From an uncultured Lachnospiraceae bacterium (GTDB taxonomy: Bacteria > Bacillota > Clostridia > Lachnospirales > Lachnospiraceae), in contig CAJTOL010000041.1 in NCBI GenBank assembly GCA_910577645.1, positions 1 to 23,623 on the forward strand: a stretch of 23,623 bases of DNA, read 5' to 3'. The notes under the pieces are model-generated. The model ran no database searches. It saw only the letters and a list, made by a program, of their open reading frames with translations, and was not told the DNA's origin. Numbering within the stretch: the first letter of the stretch is position 1; every line of letters begins with the position of its first letter. The position numbers were made by a program, and so were the translations under genes. This document shows, piece by piece, positions 12,595-20,564 of the stretch.

Positions 12595-14973
12595 ATGACC
12601 ACAGAAGCGCAGATACGGATCTCCGTGCGGAATCTGGTGGAATTTGTCCTGCGATCAGGAGATTTAGATAATCGAAAAACCGCCGGGGCCCATAAGGAAG
12701 CCATGCAGGCAGGAACCCGCCTTCACAAAAAGATCCAGAAAAAAATGGGGGCCGGCTATGAGGCGGAGGTGGCTTTAAAGCATCTGGTACAAGAAGAAGG
12801 CTTTACGATCCAGGTGGAAGGACGGGCCGACGGGATCCTTACAGAGCCAGGCGGCGTTATCATAGATGAAATCAAATGCATGTATATGGATTTAAGCCGC
12901 CTGGAGGAAGCGATTCCTGTCCACATGGCCCAGGCAGCCTGCTATGGTTACATGTACAGCCTGGATCACAATCTGCCCTCTGTTACATTGCAGATTACCT
13001 ACTGCAACATTGATACCGAGGAAATCCGCCGTTTTAAAGAGGAATGGTCCTGGGAACAATTAAACCAATGGTTTTCCGGATTGATTCACGAATATGTAAA
13101 GTGGGCCAGGTATTTATACCATAACGGCTTAAGGAGAAACCAGTCCATCCGGGATTTAGAGTTTCCTTATCCCTACAGGAAAGGGCAAAAAGGACTGGCA
13201 GCCTGGGTCTACAAAAGCATTAACCAGAAAAAAAATTTGTTTGTTCAGGCTCCCACAGGTATCGGAAAAACCCTGTCCACGGTATTTCCCGGCTTAAAAG
13301 CCATGGGGGAGGAGAAGGCGGAGAAGCTGTTTTACCTGACTGCCAAAACCATTACCAGAAGCGTGGCGGAGGAAGCATTTCAGATTCTTCGGGAAAAGGG
13401 GCTGTATTTTAAAAGTGTTACCATTACGGCAAAGGAAAAGCTGTGCTTTCAGGAAAAGACCGAGTGCAACCCGGAGGCCTGCCCATATGCCAAAGGCCAT
13501 TATGACAGGGTCAATGATGCGGTCTTTGACATGATCCATGAGGAAAACGGCATTACCCGGGAGAAGATTCTCGACTATGCCATTCGATACCAGGTATGTC
13601 CCTTTGAGTTCTGTCTGGATATTACCAACTGGGTGGACGGGATTATCTGTGATTATAATTATGTCTTTGATCCCAATGCAAGGTTAAAGCGGTACTTTGC
13701 CGAGAACAGCGGGGCTGCCGGATATTTGTTTCTGGTGGACGAAGCCCACAACCTGGTAAGCCGTGCCCGGGAGATGTACAGCGCTGCCTTAAAGAAAGAA
13801 GATTTTCTTCTGGTAAAGAGGATTTTAAAAGAGCGATCCCACAAGATTTCCAAATTGCTGGACAAGTGCAACAAAGCGCTTCTCACCTTAAAAAGAGAGT
13901 GCAGCAGCTATGAGATTTTGCCTGGGATAGAGTTTCTCATGATTCATATCCAGCCTCTTTTCGGAGAATTGGAAAAGTTTATGGACCAGTATCTGGAATT
14001 TGAAGACCGGGATCTGGTCCTGGATTTTTATTTTGCTCTCCGTGACTTTCTCTATATTCAGGAGCGGCTTGACGACAGCTATGAGATCTATACGGAGCTT
14101 CTTCCGTCCGGGGAATTTATTCTCCGCCTGCTGTGTGTAAACCCGGCCCGAAATTTAAAACAGTGTATGGAGCAGGCCGTAAGCACCATATTTTTCTCCG
14201 CCACCCTGCTGCCGGTTCAATATTATAAGGAGCTTTTGTCCGGGGATCAGGAGGAGTATGCAGTTTATGCCGACTCTCCCTTTCCAAGGGAAAATAAACT
14301 TCTTTTAGTGGCGTCAGATGTCAGCAGCCGGTATACCAGAAGGAATAAAAGGGAGTATGAAAAGGTTGGGGAATACATTGAAAAAATTGTCAGGGGAAAG
14401 AAAGGAAACTATCTGGTTTTCTGCCCTTCCTATCAGTATTTGAGGGAAGTGGAAGAAATCTTAAGGGAGCGCCTTGGGGAAGGCAAGGACTGGGAAACAG
14501 AGCTTTTAGTCCAGTCCTCCAAAATGAGCGAGGCGGAAAAGGAAGAGTTTCTAAATGCTTTCTGCGAAAAGGGAAGGAATAAGAGCCTGACCGCCTTATG
14601 CGTTATGGGAGGCGCATTTTCCGAAGGGATCGATTTGACAGGGGATCGGCTCATCGGCGTGGTGATTGTGGGCACAGGACTTCCCATGGTCTGTACAGAA
14701 CAGGAAATTTTAAAAGGATACTTTGATAAAAGAGAGCAAAACGGATTCGATTATGCCTATCAGTACCCCGGTATGAATAAGGTGATGCAGGCGGCGGGCC
14801 GGGTGATCCGGACCATGGAGGACAGAGGGGTTATTGCCCTTTTAGATGACCGGTTTTTAAGAGCGGATTACCAGACATTGTTTCCCAGGGAATGGGATGA
14901 ATACTATCCGGTAAACCGCCGTCAGGTAGGAGAAGTTCTGGAACGTTTCTGGAACCCTACAGCATCCCGATAA
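12595..14973 (+). CDS. Rad3/XPD-type DNA helicase with N-terminal RecB-like nuclease domain
   Basis: This 792-residue protein starts at ATG 12595 after AAAGGAGG. Residues about 1-150 look like a PD-(D/E)XK nuclease: Asp79 in EGRADGIL, Glu92-x-Lys94 in IIDEIKCM and a QxxxY motif in HMAQAACYGYMYS. The helicase part has Walker A APTGIGKT (219-226), DEAH 382-385 and C-terminal motifs SEGIDLTGDRL and QAAGRVIRT. Between them lie cysteines 284, 291, 296, 335 and 340, as in the iron-sulfur domain of XPD/DinG proteins. Expected activity is 5'-to-3' unwinding with optional single-strand cleavage in repair or R-loop clearance. It differs from Firmicutes DinG, which carries a DEDD exonuclease instead. 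The 3' end overlaps the convergent LysR gene by 17 bp. Confidence 0.88.
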   Translation: MTTEAQIRISVRNLVEFVLRSGDLDNRKTAGAHKEAMQAGTRLHKKIQKKMGAGYEAEVALKHLVQEEGFTIQVEGRADGILTEPGGVIIDEIKCMYMDLSRLEEAIPVHMAQAACYGYMYSLDHNLPSVTLQITYCNIDTEEIRRFKEEWSWEQLNQWFSGLIHEYVKWARYLYHNGLRRNQSIRDLEFPYPYRKGQKGLAAWVYKSINQKKNLFVQAPTGIGKTLSTVFPGLKAMGEEKAEKLFYLTAKTITRSVAEEAFQILREKGLYFKSVTITAKEKLCFQEKTECNPEACPYAKGHYDRVNDAVFDMIHEENGITREKILDYAIRYQVCPFEFCLDITNWVDGIICDYNYVFDPNARLKRYFAENSGAAGYLFLVDEAHNLVSRAREMYSAALKKEDFLLVKRILKERSHKISKLLDKCNKALLTLKRECSSYEILPGIEFLMIHIQPLFGELEKFMDQYLEFEDRDLVLDFYFALRDFLYIQERLDDSYEIYTELLPSGEFILRLLCVNPARNLKQCMEQAVSTIFFSATLLPVQYYKELLSGDQEEYAVYADSPFPRENKLLLVASDVSSRYTRRNKREYEKVGEYIEKIVRGKKGNYLVFCPSYQYLREVEEILRERLGEGKDWETELLVQSSKMSEAEKEEFLNAFCEKGRNKSLTALCVMGGAFSEGIDLTGDRLIGVVIVGTGLPMVCTEQEILKGYFDKREQNGFDYAYQYPGMNKVMQAAGRVIRTMEDRGVIALLDDRFLRADYQTLFPREWDEYYPVNRRQVGEVLERFWNPTASR

Positions 14974-15835
14974 ACTGCTTGGCAGCCTGGGACACCGGAA
15001 GATTTTCGTTGTGGGCTACCACAAGCTGGCGGGAGGGAAGCTGTTCGCTGAGCTTTAAGATAAACAGCTCTTTGTCATTGTCCGGAATGCAGAAATCCGG
15101 GACAAAGGCAATCCCCAAACCGATACGGGCCAGATCTAAAAGAAGGTCATTACTGGTAAGCTCAATTTCCGGCACTAAATCCAGCCGGCTTCTCTGGAAC
15201 ATCCGATGAAGGAACTCACTGGTAGTGCTTTTCCTGGTCAGCATAAGAATTGGATAGCCCTGAAGTTCTTTCAGGGTAAGAACTTTGTCTTCCAAAGGAA
15301 AGCTTTTCCGATTGGCAATAAACACGTCAGAAAATTCTTTGATAGTACGAATGTTCTGAGCATTGGAAAGTCCGGAATTCGGATAATTGGTTACAATAAA
15401 GTCGACTTGTCCGTTTTCCAGAAGACGGGCACATTCAATGGAGGTCTGATTGGTCACCTTGATGTGGACATTGGGATAAAGAGTGTGGAATTTCTGCAGG
15501 TAAGGAACTAAATAATAGCGGCAGATAGTATCGCTGGCGCCGATTCTCAGCTGCCCGCCGTTTAGGGTATTGGCTTCTAAAAGCTGATTTTCCCCTTTCT
15601 GGATCAGATTAATGGCCGGTTCAATATGTTTTAAAAGGATCTCGCCTTCCGGGGTAAGCTGAACACGCTTGGTACTGCGGATAAACAGGGTCTGGTTCAG
15701 CTTTTTTTCTAAAACCTTCACAGACTGGCTGACAGCGGACTGGGATATAAAGAGCTGCTTGGACGCCTCGGAAAAGCTTAGCGTATTGGCAACATGATAA
15801 AAAACCTTGTATAACTCATAATTAATATCCATCAT
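14957..15835 (-). CDS. LysR-family transcriptional regulator
   Basis: The protein is 292 residues from ATG 15835. The second ATG (15832) is better spaced from AGGAGG and may be the real start. The N-terminal winged helix-turn-helix is clear (residues 18-52: TLSFSEASKQLFISQSAVSQ, then SVKVLEKKLNQTLFIR). The rest (about 90-290) is the periplasmic-binding-like sensor domain (GGQLRIGASDTICRYYLVPY). The effector is unknown; it resembles the CysL/CbbR branch in general style. It is transcribed away from the sigma-like gene, so its operator should lie in the 84-bp gap between them, and its target may be that gene or purL (inference). Confidence 0.93.
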   Translation of the reverse strand: MMDINYELYKVFYHVANTLSFSEASKQLFISQSAVSQSVKVLEKKLNQTLFIRSTKRVQLTPEGEILLKHIEPAINLIQKGENQLLEANTLNGGQLRIGASDTICRYYLVPYLQKFHTLYPNVHIKVTNQTSIECARLLENGQVDFIVTNYPNSGLSNAQNIRTIKEFSDVFIANRKSFPLEDKVLTLKELQGYPILMLTRKSTTSEFLHRMFQRSRLDLVPEIELTSNDLLLDLARIGLGIAFVPDFCIPDNDKELFILKLSEQLPSRQLVVAHNENLPVSQAAKQFIGML

Positions 15836-15860
15836 TAGTCCTCCTTATAAATACAAATCT

Positions 15861-15889
15861 ATTTTAGCATGGACTAATAGGATTGTAAA
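15861..15889 (-). promoter_or_regulatory. LysR gene promoter
   Basis: On the reverse strand, TTTACA (15889-15884) and TAAAAT (15866-15861) are spaced by 17 bp, followed by the AAGGAGG site near 15844. No equally good promoter was seen pointing right towards 15919. Confidence 0.65.
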
Positions 15890-15918
15890 GAGGGGATTGG
15901 GAGGCAGGAGGAAGGAAC

Positions 15919-16464
15919 ATGAAATATCAGGAAGAAACCATTGAAAAAGAAGATTTTTACCAGATGTATCTGGATGATCTGTCAGAAATTTCTCAATGTA
16001 CCGCCGCGGAGAGGGAGCTTTTACTGGCTCGGGCGGTAAAAGGGGATGGGGGAGCAAAAAAACGGCTGGTGGAAGGACATCTGAAAGCAGTCTGCAACAT
16101 GGCGGCAGAATATGCCGGCGGTCCGGTTCCGGCAGGGGATTTGCTTCAGGAGGCCAATATGGCCCTGGTGCTGGCAGTAGAAGAGTATAAAGACGGAGAC
16201 TTTTTAGAAAACCTGGAGACGGCAGTGAAAAAAGCCCTTGAAGAGATTATAGAGGATCAAAGGCAGGCGCTTAAGACCGGGGAAGAGGTAGCTGCCAGGG
16301 TAAATGTCCTTCAGGAAGTTTCCAAAATTCTGGCAAAAGAGCTGGGCCGGGAAGCTACTGTGGAAGAGCTGGCGGAAAAGATGAAGATGTCAGAGGAGGA
16401 GATCCGGGAAATTATGAAGATCACCCTGGATGCCATTTCAGCTGTCAGTGGAGAGTTGGAGTAA
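15919..16464 (+). CDS. Sigma-70-like protein lacking DNA-recognition regions
   Basis: The 181-residue protein starts at ATG 15919 after AGGAGGAAGG. It aligns along its length with the first part of a primary or SigB-type sigma factor. Residues 17-28 match region 1.2, 31-60 match region 2.1 (ERELLLARAVKGDGGAKKRL), and 61-92 match region 2.2 (DLLQEANMALVLAVEEY, close to DLIQEGNLGLMKAVEKF). The stretch that should melt and read the -10 (FSTYATWWIRQAI) is replaced by acidic FLENLETAVKKALEEI. Residues 122-181 match region 3 (LAKELGREATVEELAEKMKM). Region 4 is absent. It could bind core RNA polymerase without promoter recognition, acting as a competitor or adaptor. Whether it is functional or a degenerating paralogue cannot be told here. 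Confidence 0.7.
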   Translation: MKYQEETIEKEDFYQMYLDDLSEISQCTAAERELLLARAVKGDGGAKKRLVEGHLKAVCNMAAEYAGGPVPAGDLLQEANMALVLAVEEYKDGDFLENLETAVKKALEEIIEDQRQALKTGEEVAARVNVLQEVSKILAKELGREATVEELAEKMKMSEEEIREIMKITLDAISAVSGELE

Positions 16465-16505
16465 TATTATTAATTAAACTAATGTGAAACATAAGTTATA
16501 TTAAT

Positions 16506-16535
16506 TTTACTTATTTATATGGCCTATGCTATGAT
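16506..16535 (+). promoter_or_regulatory. Probable purL promoter
   Basis: TTTACT (16506-16511) and TATGAT (16530-16535) are spaced by 18 bp. The leader to the purL ATG is only about 22 nt, so there is no room for a purine riboswitch. The AT-rich 16465-16505 stretch with TTAATTAA-type palindromes could hold a regulator site. Confidence 0.55.
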
Positions 16536-16563
16536 AAGGGCAGATCAGTAAGGAGGATTACCT

Positions 16564-19500
16564 ATGAGCGTAAAACGGATTTTTGTAGAGAAGAAACCGG
16601 ACTTTGCGGTGAGAGCAAAGGAACTGAGAGAAGAGATTGAGAACTATTTAGGCATCCATACGGTAACCAATGTGCGGGTGCTGATCCGCTATGATATTGA
16701 AAACCTGACGGAAGCTACCTATCAGGCGTCACTGGGAACTATTTTTTCCGAGCCGCCGGTAGATACTTTGTATGAGGAGAGCTTTCCGCAGGAGTCAGGG
16801 GATACCTGCTTTTTTGTGGAATACTTGCCGGGGCAGTTTGACCAGAGGGCGGACTCTGCCGAGCAGTGCGTGAAATTATTAAATGAGACGGAAAAGCCGG
16901 TAATTCGTTCCGCCACTGCCTATGTGATTTCCGGCGCTTTGACTGAGGAAAATGTAAAAGCCATTAAGAGCTTCTGTATCAATCCGGTGGACTCCAGGGA
17001 GGCAGAAGCAGAGAAACCAAATACCTTGATGGCTGTATTTGAGACTCCGGAGGATGTGGCAATTTTCCAGGGCTTTGCCCATATGGAAGAGAAGGAGTTA
17101 AAGGAATTATACAGCTCCTTAAACCTGGCCATGACCTTTAAAGATTTCCTTCATATCCAGAATTATTTTCAGAATCAGGAACACAGGGACCCGTCTGTAA
17201 CCGAGATCCGGGTGCTTGACACCTACTGGTCGGATCACTGCCGCCATACTACTTTTTCCACGGAATTAAAGAATATCACCTTTACTGACGGTGACTACAA
17301 AGAACCCATTGTAAATACTTATAACCAGTATTTATCTGACAGAGAAGAGCTTTACAGAGGCCGGGAGGACAAGTTTGTCTGCCTCATGGACTTGGCTCTC
17401 ATGGCTATGAAAAAGCTGAAAAAAGAAGGAAAGCTGGCGGATCAGGAGGAATCCGATGAGATCAACGCCTGTTCCATTGTAGTACCTGTGGAGATTGACG
17501 GACAGACAGAAGAGTGGCTGGTAAACTTTAAAAACGAGACTCACAATCATCCCACGGAGATTGAACCCTTTGGCGGCGCCGCCACCTGTCTGGGGGGAGC
17601 TATCCGGGATCCTCTGTCCGGCCGTACCTATGTATATCAGGCCATGAGGGTTACCGGCGCGGCAGATCCCACCCGGCCCCTGGAAGAAACCATGAAAGGC
17701 AAGCTTCCCCAGCGAAAGATTGTAACCGAGGCCGCCCACGGCTACAGCTCCTATGGCAATCAGATTGGTCTGGCAACGGGATATGTAAAAGAGATCTACC
17801 ATCCCGGATATGCTGCCAAGAGAATGGAGATTGGCGCAGTAATGGGGGCTGCTCCCAGAAAAGACGTAATTCGGGAAACTTCCGATCCCGGCGATATTAT
17901 TATCCTTCTTGGGGGACGTACCGGCCGTGACGGAATCGGCGGCGCAACCGGTTCCTCCAAGGTTCACACCGAAGCATCCATTGAGGTCTGCGGCGCGGAG
18001 GTTCAAAAGGGAAATGCCCCCACTGAGCGAAAAATCCAGAGAATGTTCCGCCGTCCGGAGGTGAGCCGCCTTATTAAAAAGTGCAATGACTTTGGCGCAG
18101 GCGGCGTGTCCGTTGCCATCGGCGAGCTGGCGGCCGGCCTTGAGATTGATCTGGATAAGGTGCCTAAAAAGTACGCCGGATTGGACGGAACCGAGCTTTC
18201 TATCTCCGAATCCCAGGAGCGTATGGCAGTGGTAGTGGCTCCGGAAGATGCAGACAAGTTTTTAGGCTATGCGGCAGAAGAAAACCTGGAAGCGGTTACC
18301 GTTGCAGTAGTGACGGAAAGCCCCAGGCTGGTGATTAACTGGAGAGGCAAGACCATTGTCAATATCAGCCGGGCTTTCCTGGATACTAACGGTGCTCATC
18401 AGGAAGCGGACGTTACCCTTGTGGTGCCGGAACGGGCCGGAAATCTGTTTGAGAGAAGAGAAATAGGGGATGTAAAGGAAGAGTGGATGACTCTTTTGGC
18501 TTCCTTAAATGTCTGCTCTCAGAAGGGCCTGGTAGAAATGTTTGACGGCTCTATCGGCGCCGGATCCGTATTTATGCCTTACGGCGGGAAATACCAGCTT
18601 ACTGAAACCCAGGCTATGGTAGCCAAGCTTCCGGTATTAAAAGGCCAATGCGACACTGTCACCATGATGTCCTACGGCTTTGACCCGTATCTGTCAAGCT
18701 GGAGCCCCTATCACGGCGCGGTTTATGCGGTACTGTCCTCTGTGGCCAAGATTGTGGCAGCAGGCGGCGATTATAAAAAGATCCGCTTTACCTTCCAGGA
18801 ATATTTCCAGAGAATGACGGAAGATCCCACCCGCTGGAGTCAGCCGTTTGCGGCTCTGCTGGGAGCATACAGTGCCCAGATGGGCTTTGGACTTCCCTCT
18901 ATCGGCGGAAAGGACAGTATGTCCGGAACCTTTAACGACGAGCGCCATGGGGAGATTAACGTCCCGCCTACCCTGGTTTCCTTTGCGGTGGATGTGGCAA
19001 GCTGCAAACACATTATCACTCCTGAATTTAAGAAACCGGGCAGCAAGATTGTGCTTTTTACCATTGACAAGGATCAATACGATCTGCCGGATTACACCCA
19101 GATTATGGACGGATACGGCAAGGTATTTGAGGATATTAAGGCCGGAAAGATTATTTCCGCTTACGCAGTAGAAGGAAAAGGCATTGCGGAAGCGGTCAGC
19201 AAAATGGCTTTTGGCAATAAGCTGGGCGTAAAGATTGAGCATAACTTAGACCCCAGAGACTTCTTTGCCGCCGGATGGGGCAATCTGGTACTGGAAGTGC
19301 CTGACGGCAAGGTAGGAGAACTCTCTATCCGCTATACTGTTATCGGTGAGGTAACGGATAAGCAGGTATTCGAATATGGCAATGTCTCCATTCCTGTGGA
19401 TGAAGCTTTAAACGCCTGGACAGGGACTTTAGAAAATGTATTCCCCACCCGGTCCGGCGTACAGCAGGCTGAGGTTTCCCATCAGCCTTATGAGGCGGAT

Positions 19501-20328
19501 TCTATCTATGTGTGCCGCCACAAGATTGGCCAGCCAAATGTATTTATCCCAGTATTCCCGGGAACCAACTGTGAGTATGACAGTGCCAGGGCATTTGAGC
19601 GGGCCGGAGCCAGGGTAAGTACCAGGGTATTTAAAAACCTGAGCGCCCAGGATATCCGGGAGTCGGTAGAAGAATATAAAGCCCAGATCGCCAAAGCCCA
19701 GATTGTCATGTTCCCCGGCGGCTTCTCTGCAGGGGACGAGCCGGAAGGCTCCGCCAAGTTCTTTGCCACTGTATTCCGAAATGCAGTGATCAAAGAGGAA
19801 ATTGAAAAGCTGTTAAACCAGAGGGACGGCCTTATGTTAGGTATCTGCAACGGCTTCCAGGCATTGATTAAGCTAGGCTTGGTACCCAATGGAGGGATCT
19901 GTGAACAGAGCCCGGATTCCCCCACTTTGGCTATGAATACCATTGGCCGCCATATTTCCAAGATGGTTTACTTAAAGGTTATGACCAACAAATCCCCATG
20001 GCTGGCCGGAGCCAAGCTTGGCGGCGTATACTGCAACCCTGCCTCCCACGGCGAGGGACGCTTTGTGGCAAGTCAGGAGTGGTTAAAGAAACTCTTTGCA
20101 AACGGCCAGGTTGCCACCCAGTATGTAGATGACAAAGGAAATCCCACCATGGATGAATTCTGGAATCCCAACGGCTCCTATATGGCTGTGGAGGGCATTA
20201 CCAGTCCCGACGGCCGCATTTTAGGAAAGATGGCCCATTCTGAGAGACGGGGCCATGGAGTCGCCATGAATATTTACGGGGAACAGAATATGAAGATCTT
20301 TGAAAGCGGTGTGAAATATTTCCTGTAG
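16564..20328 (+). CDS. purL: Phosphoribosylformylglycinamidine synthase, single chain
   Basis: The 1254-residue enzyme starts at ATG 16564 after AAGGAGG. It converts FGAR, glutamine and ATP to FGAM in purine synthesis. The N-terminal and AIRS-like synthetase domains include SDHCRHTTF and NETHNHPTEIEPFGG. The glutaminase domain (about 1010-1254) has the nucleophile Cys1095 in LGICNGFQ and His1225/Glu1227 in AHSERRG, at a spacing like E. coli PurL (Cys1135, His1260, Glu1262). This is the long clostridial form (TIGR01857 type) that needs no separate PurS or PurQ. No other pur gene is visible nearby, so it is a stand-alone unit with its own promoter and a strong terminator at 20374-20439. Confidence 0.97.
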   Translation: MSVKRIFVEKKPDFAVRAKELREEIENYLGIHTVTNVRVLIRYDIENLTEATYQASLGTIFSEPPVDTLYEESFPQESGDTCFFVEYLPGQFDQRADSAEQCVKLLNETEKPVIRSATAYVISGALTEENVKAIKSFCINPVDSREAEAEKPNTLMAVFETPEDVAIFQGFAHMEEKELKELYSSLNLAMTFKDFLHIQNYFQNQEHRDPSVTEIRVLDTYWSDHCRHTTFSTELKNITFTDGDYKEPIVNTYNQYLSDREELYRGREDKFVCLMDLALMAMKKLKKEGKLADQEESDEINACSIVVPVEIDGQTEEWLVNFKNETHNHPTEIEPFGGAATCLGGAIRDPLSGRTYVYQAMRVTGAADPTRPLEETMKGKLPQRKIVTEAAHGYSSYGNQIGLATGYVKEIYHPGYAAKRMEIGAVMGAAPRKDVIRETSDPGDIIILLGGRTGRDGIGGATGSSKVHTEASIEVCGAEVQKGNAPTERKIQRMFRRPEVSRLIKKCNDFGAGGVSVAIGELAAGLEIDLDKVPKKYAGLDGTELSISESQERMAVVVAPEDADKFLGYAAEENLEAVTVAVVTESPRLVINWRGKTIVNISRAFLDTNGAHQEADVTLVVPERAGNLFERREIGDVKEEWMTLLASLNVCSQKGLVEMFDGSIGAGSVFMPYGGKYQLTETQAMVAKLPVLKGQCDTVTMMSYGFDPYLSSWSPYHGAVYAVLSSVAKIVAAGGDYKKIRFTFQEYFQRMTEDPTRWSQPFAALLGAYSAQMGFGLPSIGGKDSMSGTFNDERHGEINVPPTLVSFAVDVASCKHIITPEFKKPGSKIVLFTIDKDQYDLPDYTQIMDGYGKVFEDIKAGKIISAYAVEGKGIAEAVSKMAFGNKLGVKIEHNLDPRDFFAAGWGNLVLEVPDGKVGELSIRYTVIGEVTDKQVFEYGNVSIPVDEALNAWTGTLENVFPTRSGVQQAEVSHQPYEADSIYVCRHKIGQPNVFIPVFPGTNCEYDSARAFERAGARVSTRVFKNLSAQDIRESVEEYKAQIAKAQIVMFPGGFSAGDEPEGSAKFFATVFRNAVIKEEIEKLLNQRDGLMLGICNGFQALIKLGLVPNGGICEQSPDSPTLAMNTIGRHISKMVYLKVMTNKSPWLAGAKLGGVYCNPASHGEGRFVASQEWLKKLFANGQVATQYVDDKGNPTMDEFWNPNGSYMAVEGITSPDGRILGKMAHSERRGHGVAMNIYGEQNMKIFESGVKYFL

Positions 20329-20373
20329 GAGATAGAACATATTTTGTAAAGTAAATTTTAATAGGGATACCGC

Positions 20374-20439
20374 AAAATAAGGCGGTCTTCCATTAGCAGA
20401 TGTCCGCTGGCTCTCGCTAATGGAAGACTGCCTTATTTT
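20374..20439. terminator. Long-stem terminator after purL
   Basis: A 24-bp stem with a single G-U pair joins 20374-20397 and 20416-20439 around an 18-nt loop. A-rich and T-rich ends flank it on both sides (TTATTTTATTTT downstream), so it should stop transcription from either direction. It begins 45 bp after the purL stop. Confidence 0.85.
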
Positions 20440-20473
20440 ATTTTGCAGCATTCTCATTTCAAAATAAAATCTA

Positions 20474-20503
20474 TTGACAAAATCGGAAAATTCAGGATAT
20501 AAT
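20474..20503 (+). promoter_or_regulatory. Promoter of the M56 metalloprotease gene
   Basis: TTGACA (20474-20479) and TATAAT (20498-20503) both match the consensus, with an 18-bp spacer. Such a strong promoter ahead of a BlaR1-like sensor usually implies repression, see the inverted repeat at 20518. Confidence 0.85.
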
Positions 20504-20517
20504 ATTTATACTATATA

Positions 20518-20537
20518 TTATTAGAAAAAACTAATAA
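20518..20537. promoter_or_regulatory. Candidate operator at the M56 transcription start
   Basis: TTATTAG-AAAAAA-CTAATAA is a perfect 7-bp inverted repeat located about 15-34 bp after the -10, where a repressor would block RNA polymerase. It is not the usual BlaI/MecI TACA-TGTA type. Alternatively it forms a leader hairpin. Confidence 0.4.
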
Positions 20538-20564
20538 ACAGCAAGAACCAAGGGAAAGCACATA

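Noticed and set aside
16465..16563. Purine riboswitch upstream of purL
   Set aside because: The gap is under 100 bp and the predicted leader is about 22 nt, too short for a known purine riboswitch.
17332..18006. Reverse-strand open frame of 224 codons opposite purL
   Set aside because: It is a shadow of the purL coding strand with no ribosome binding site; purL motifs run straight through it.
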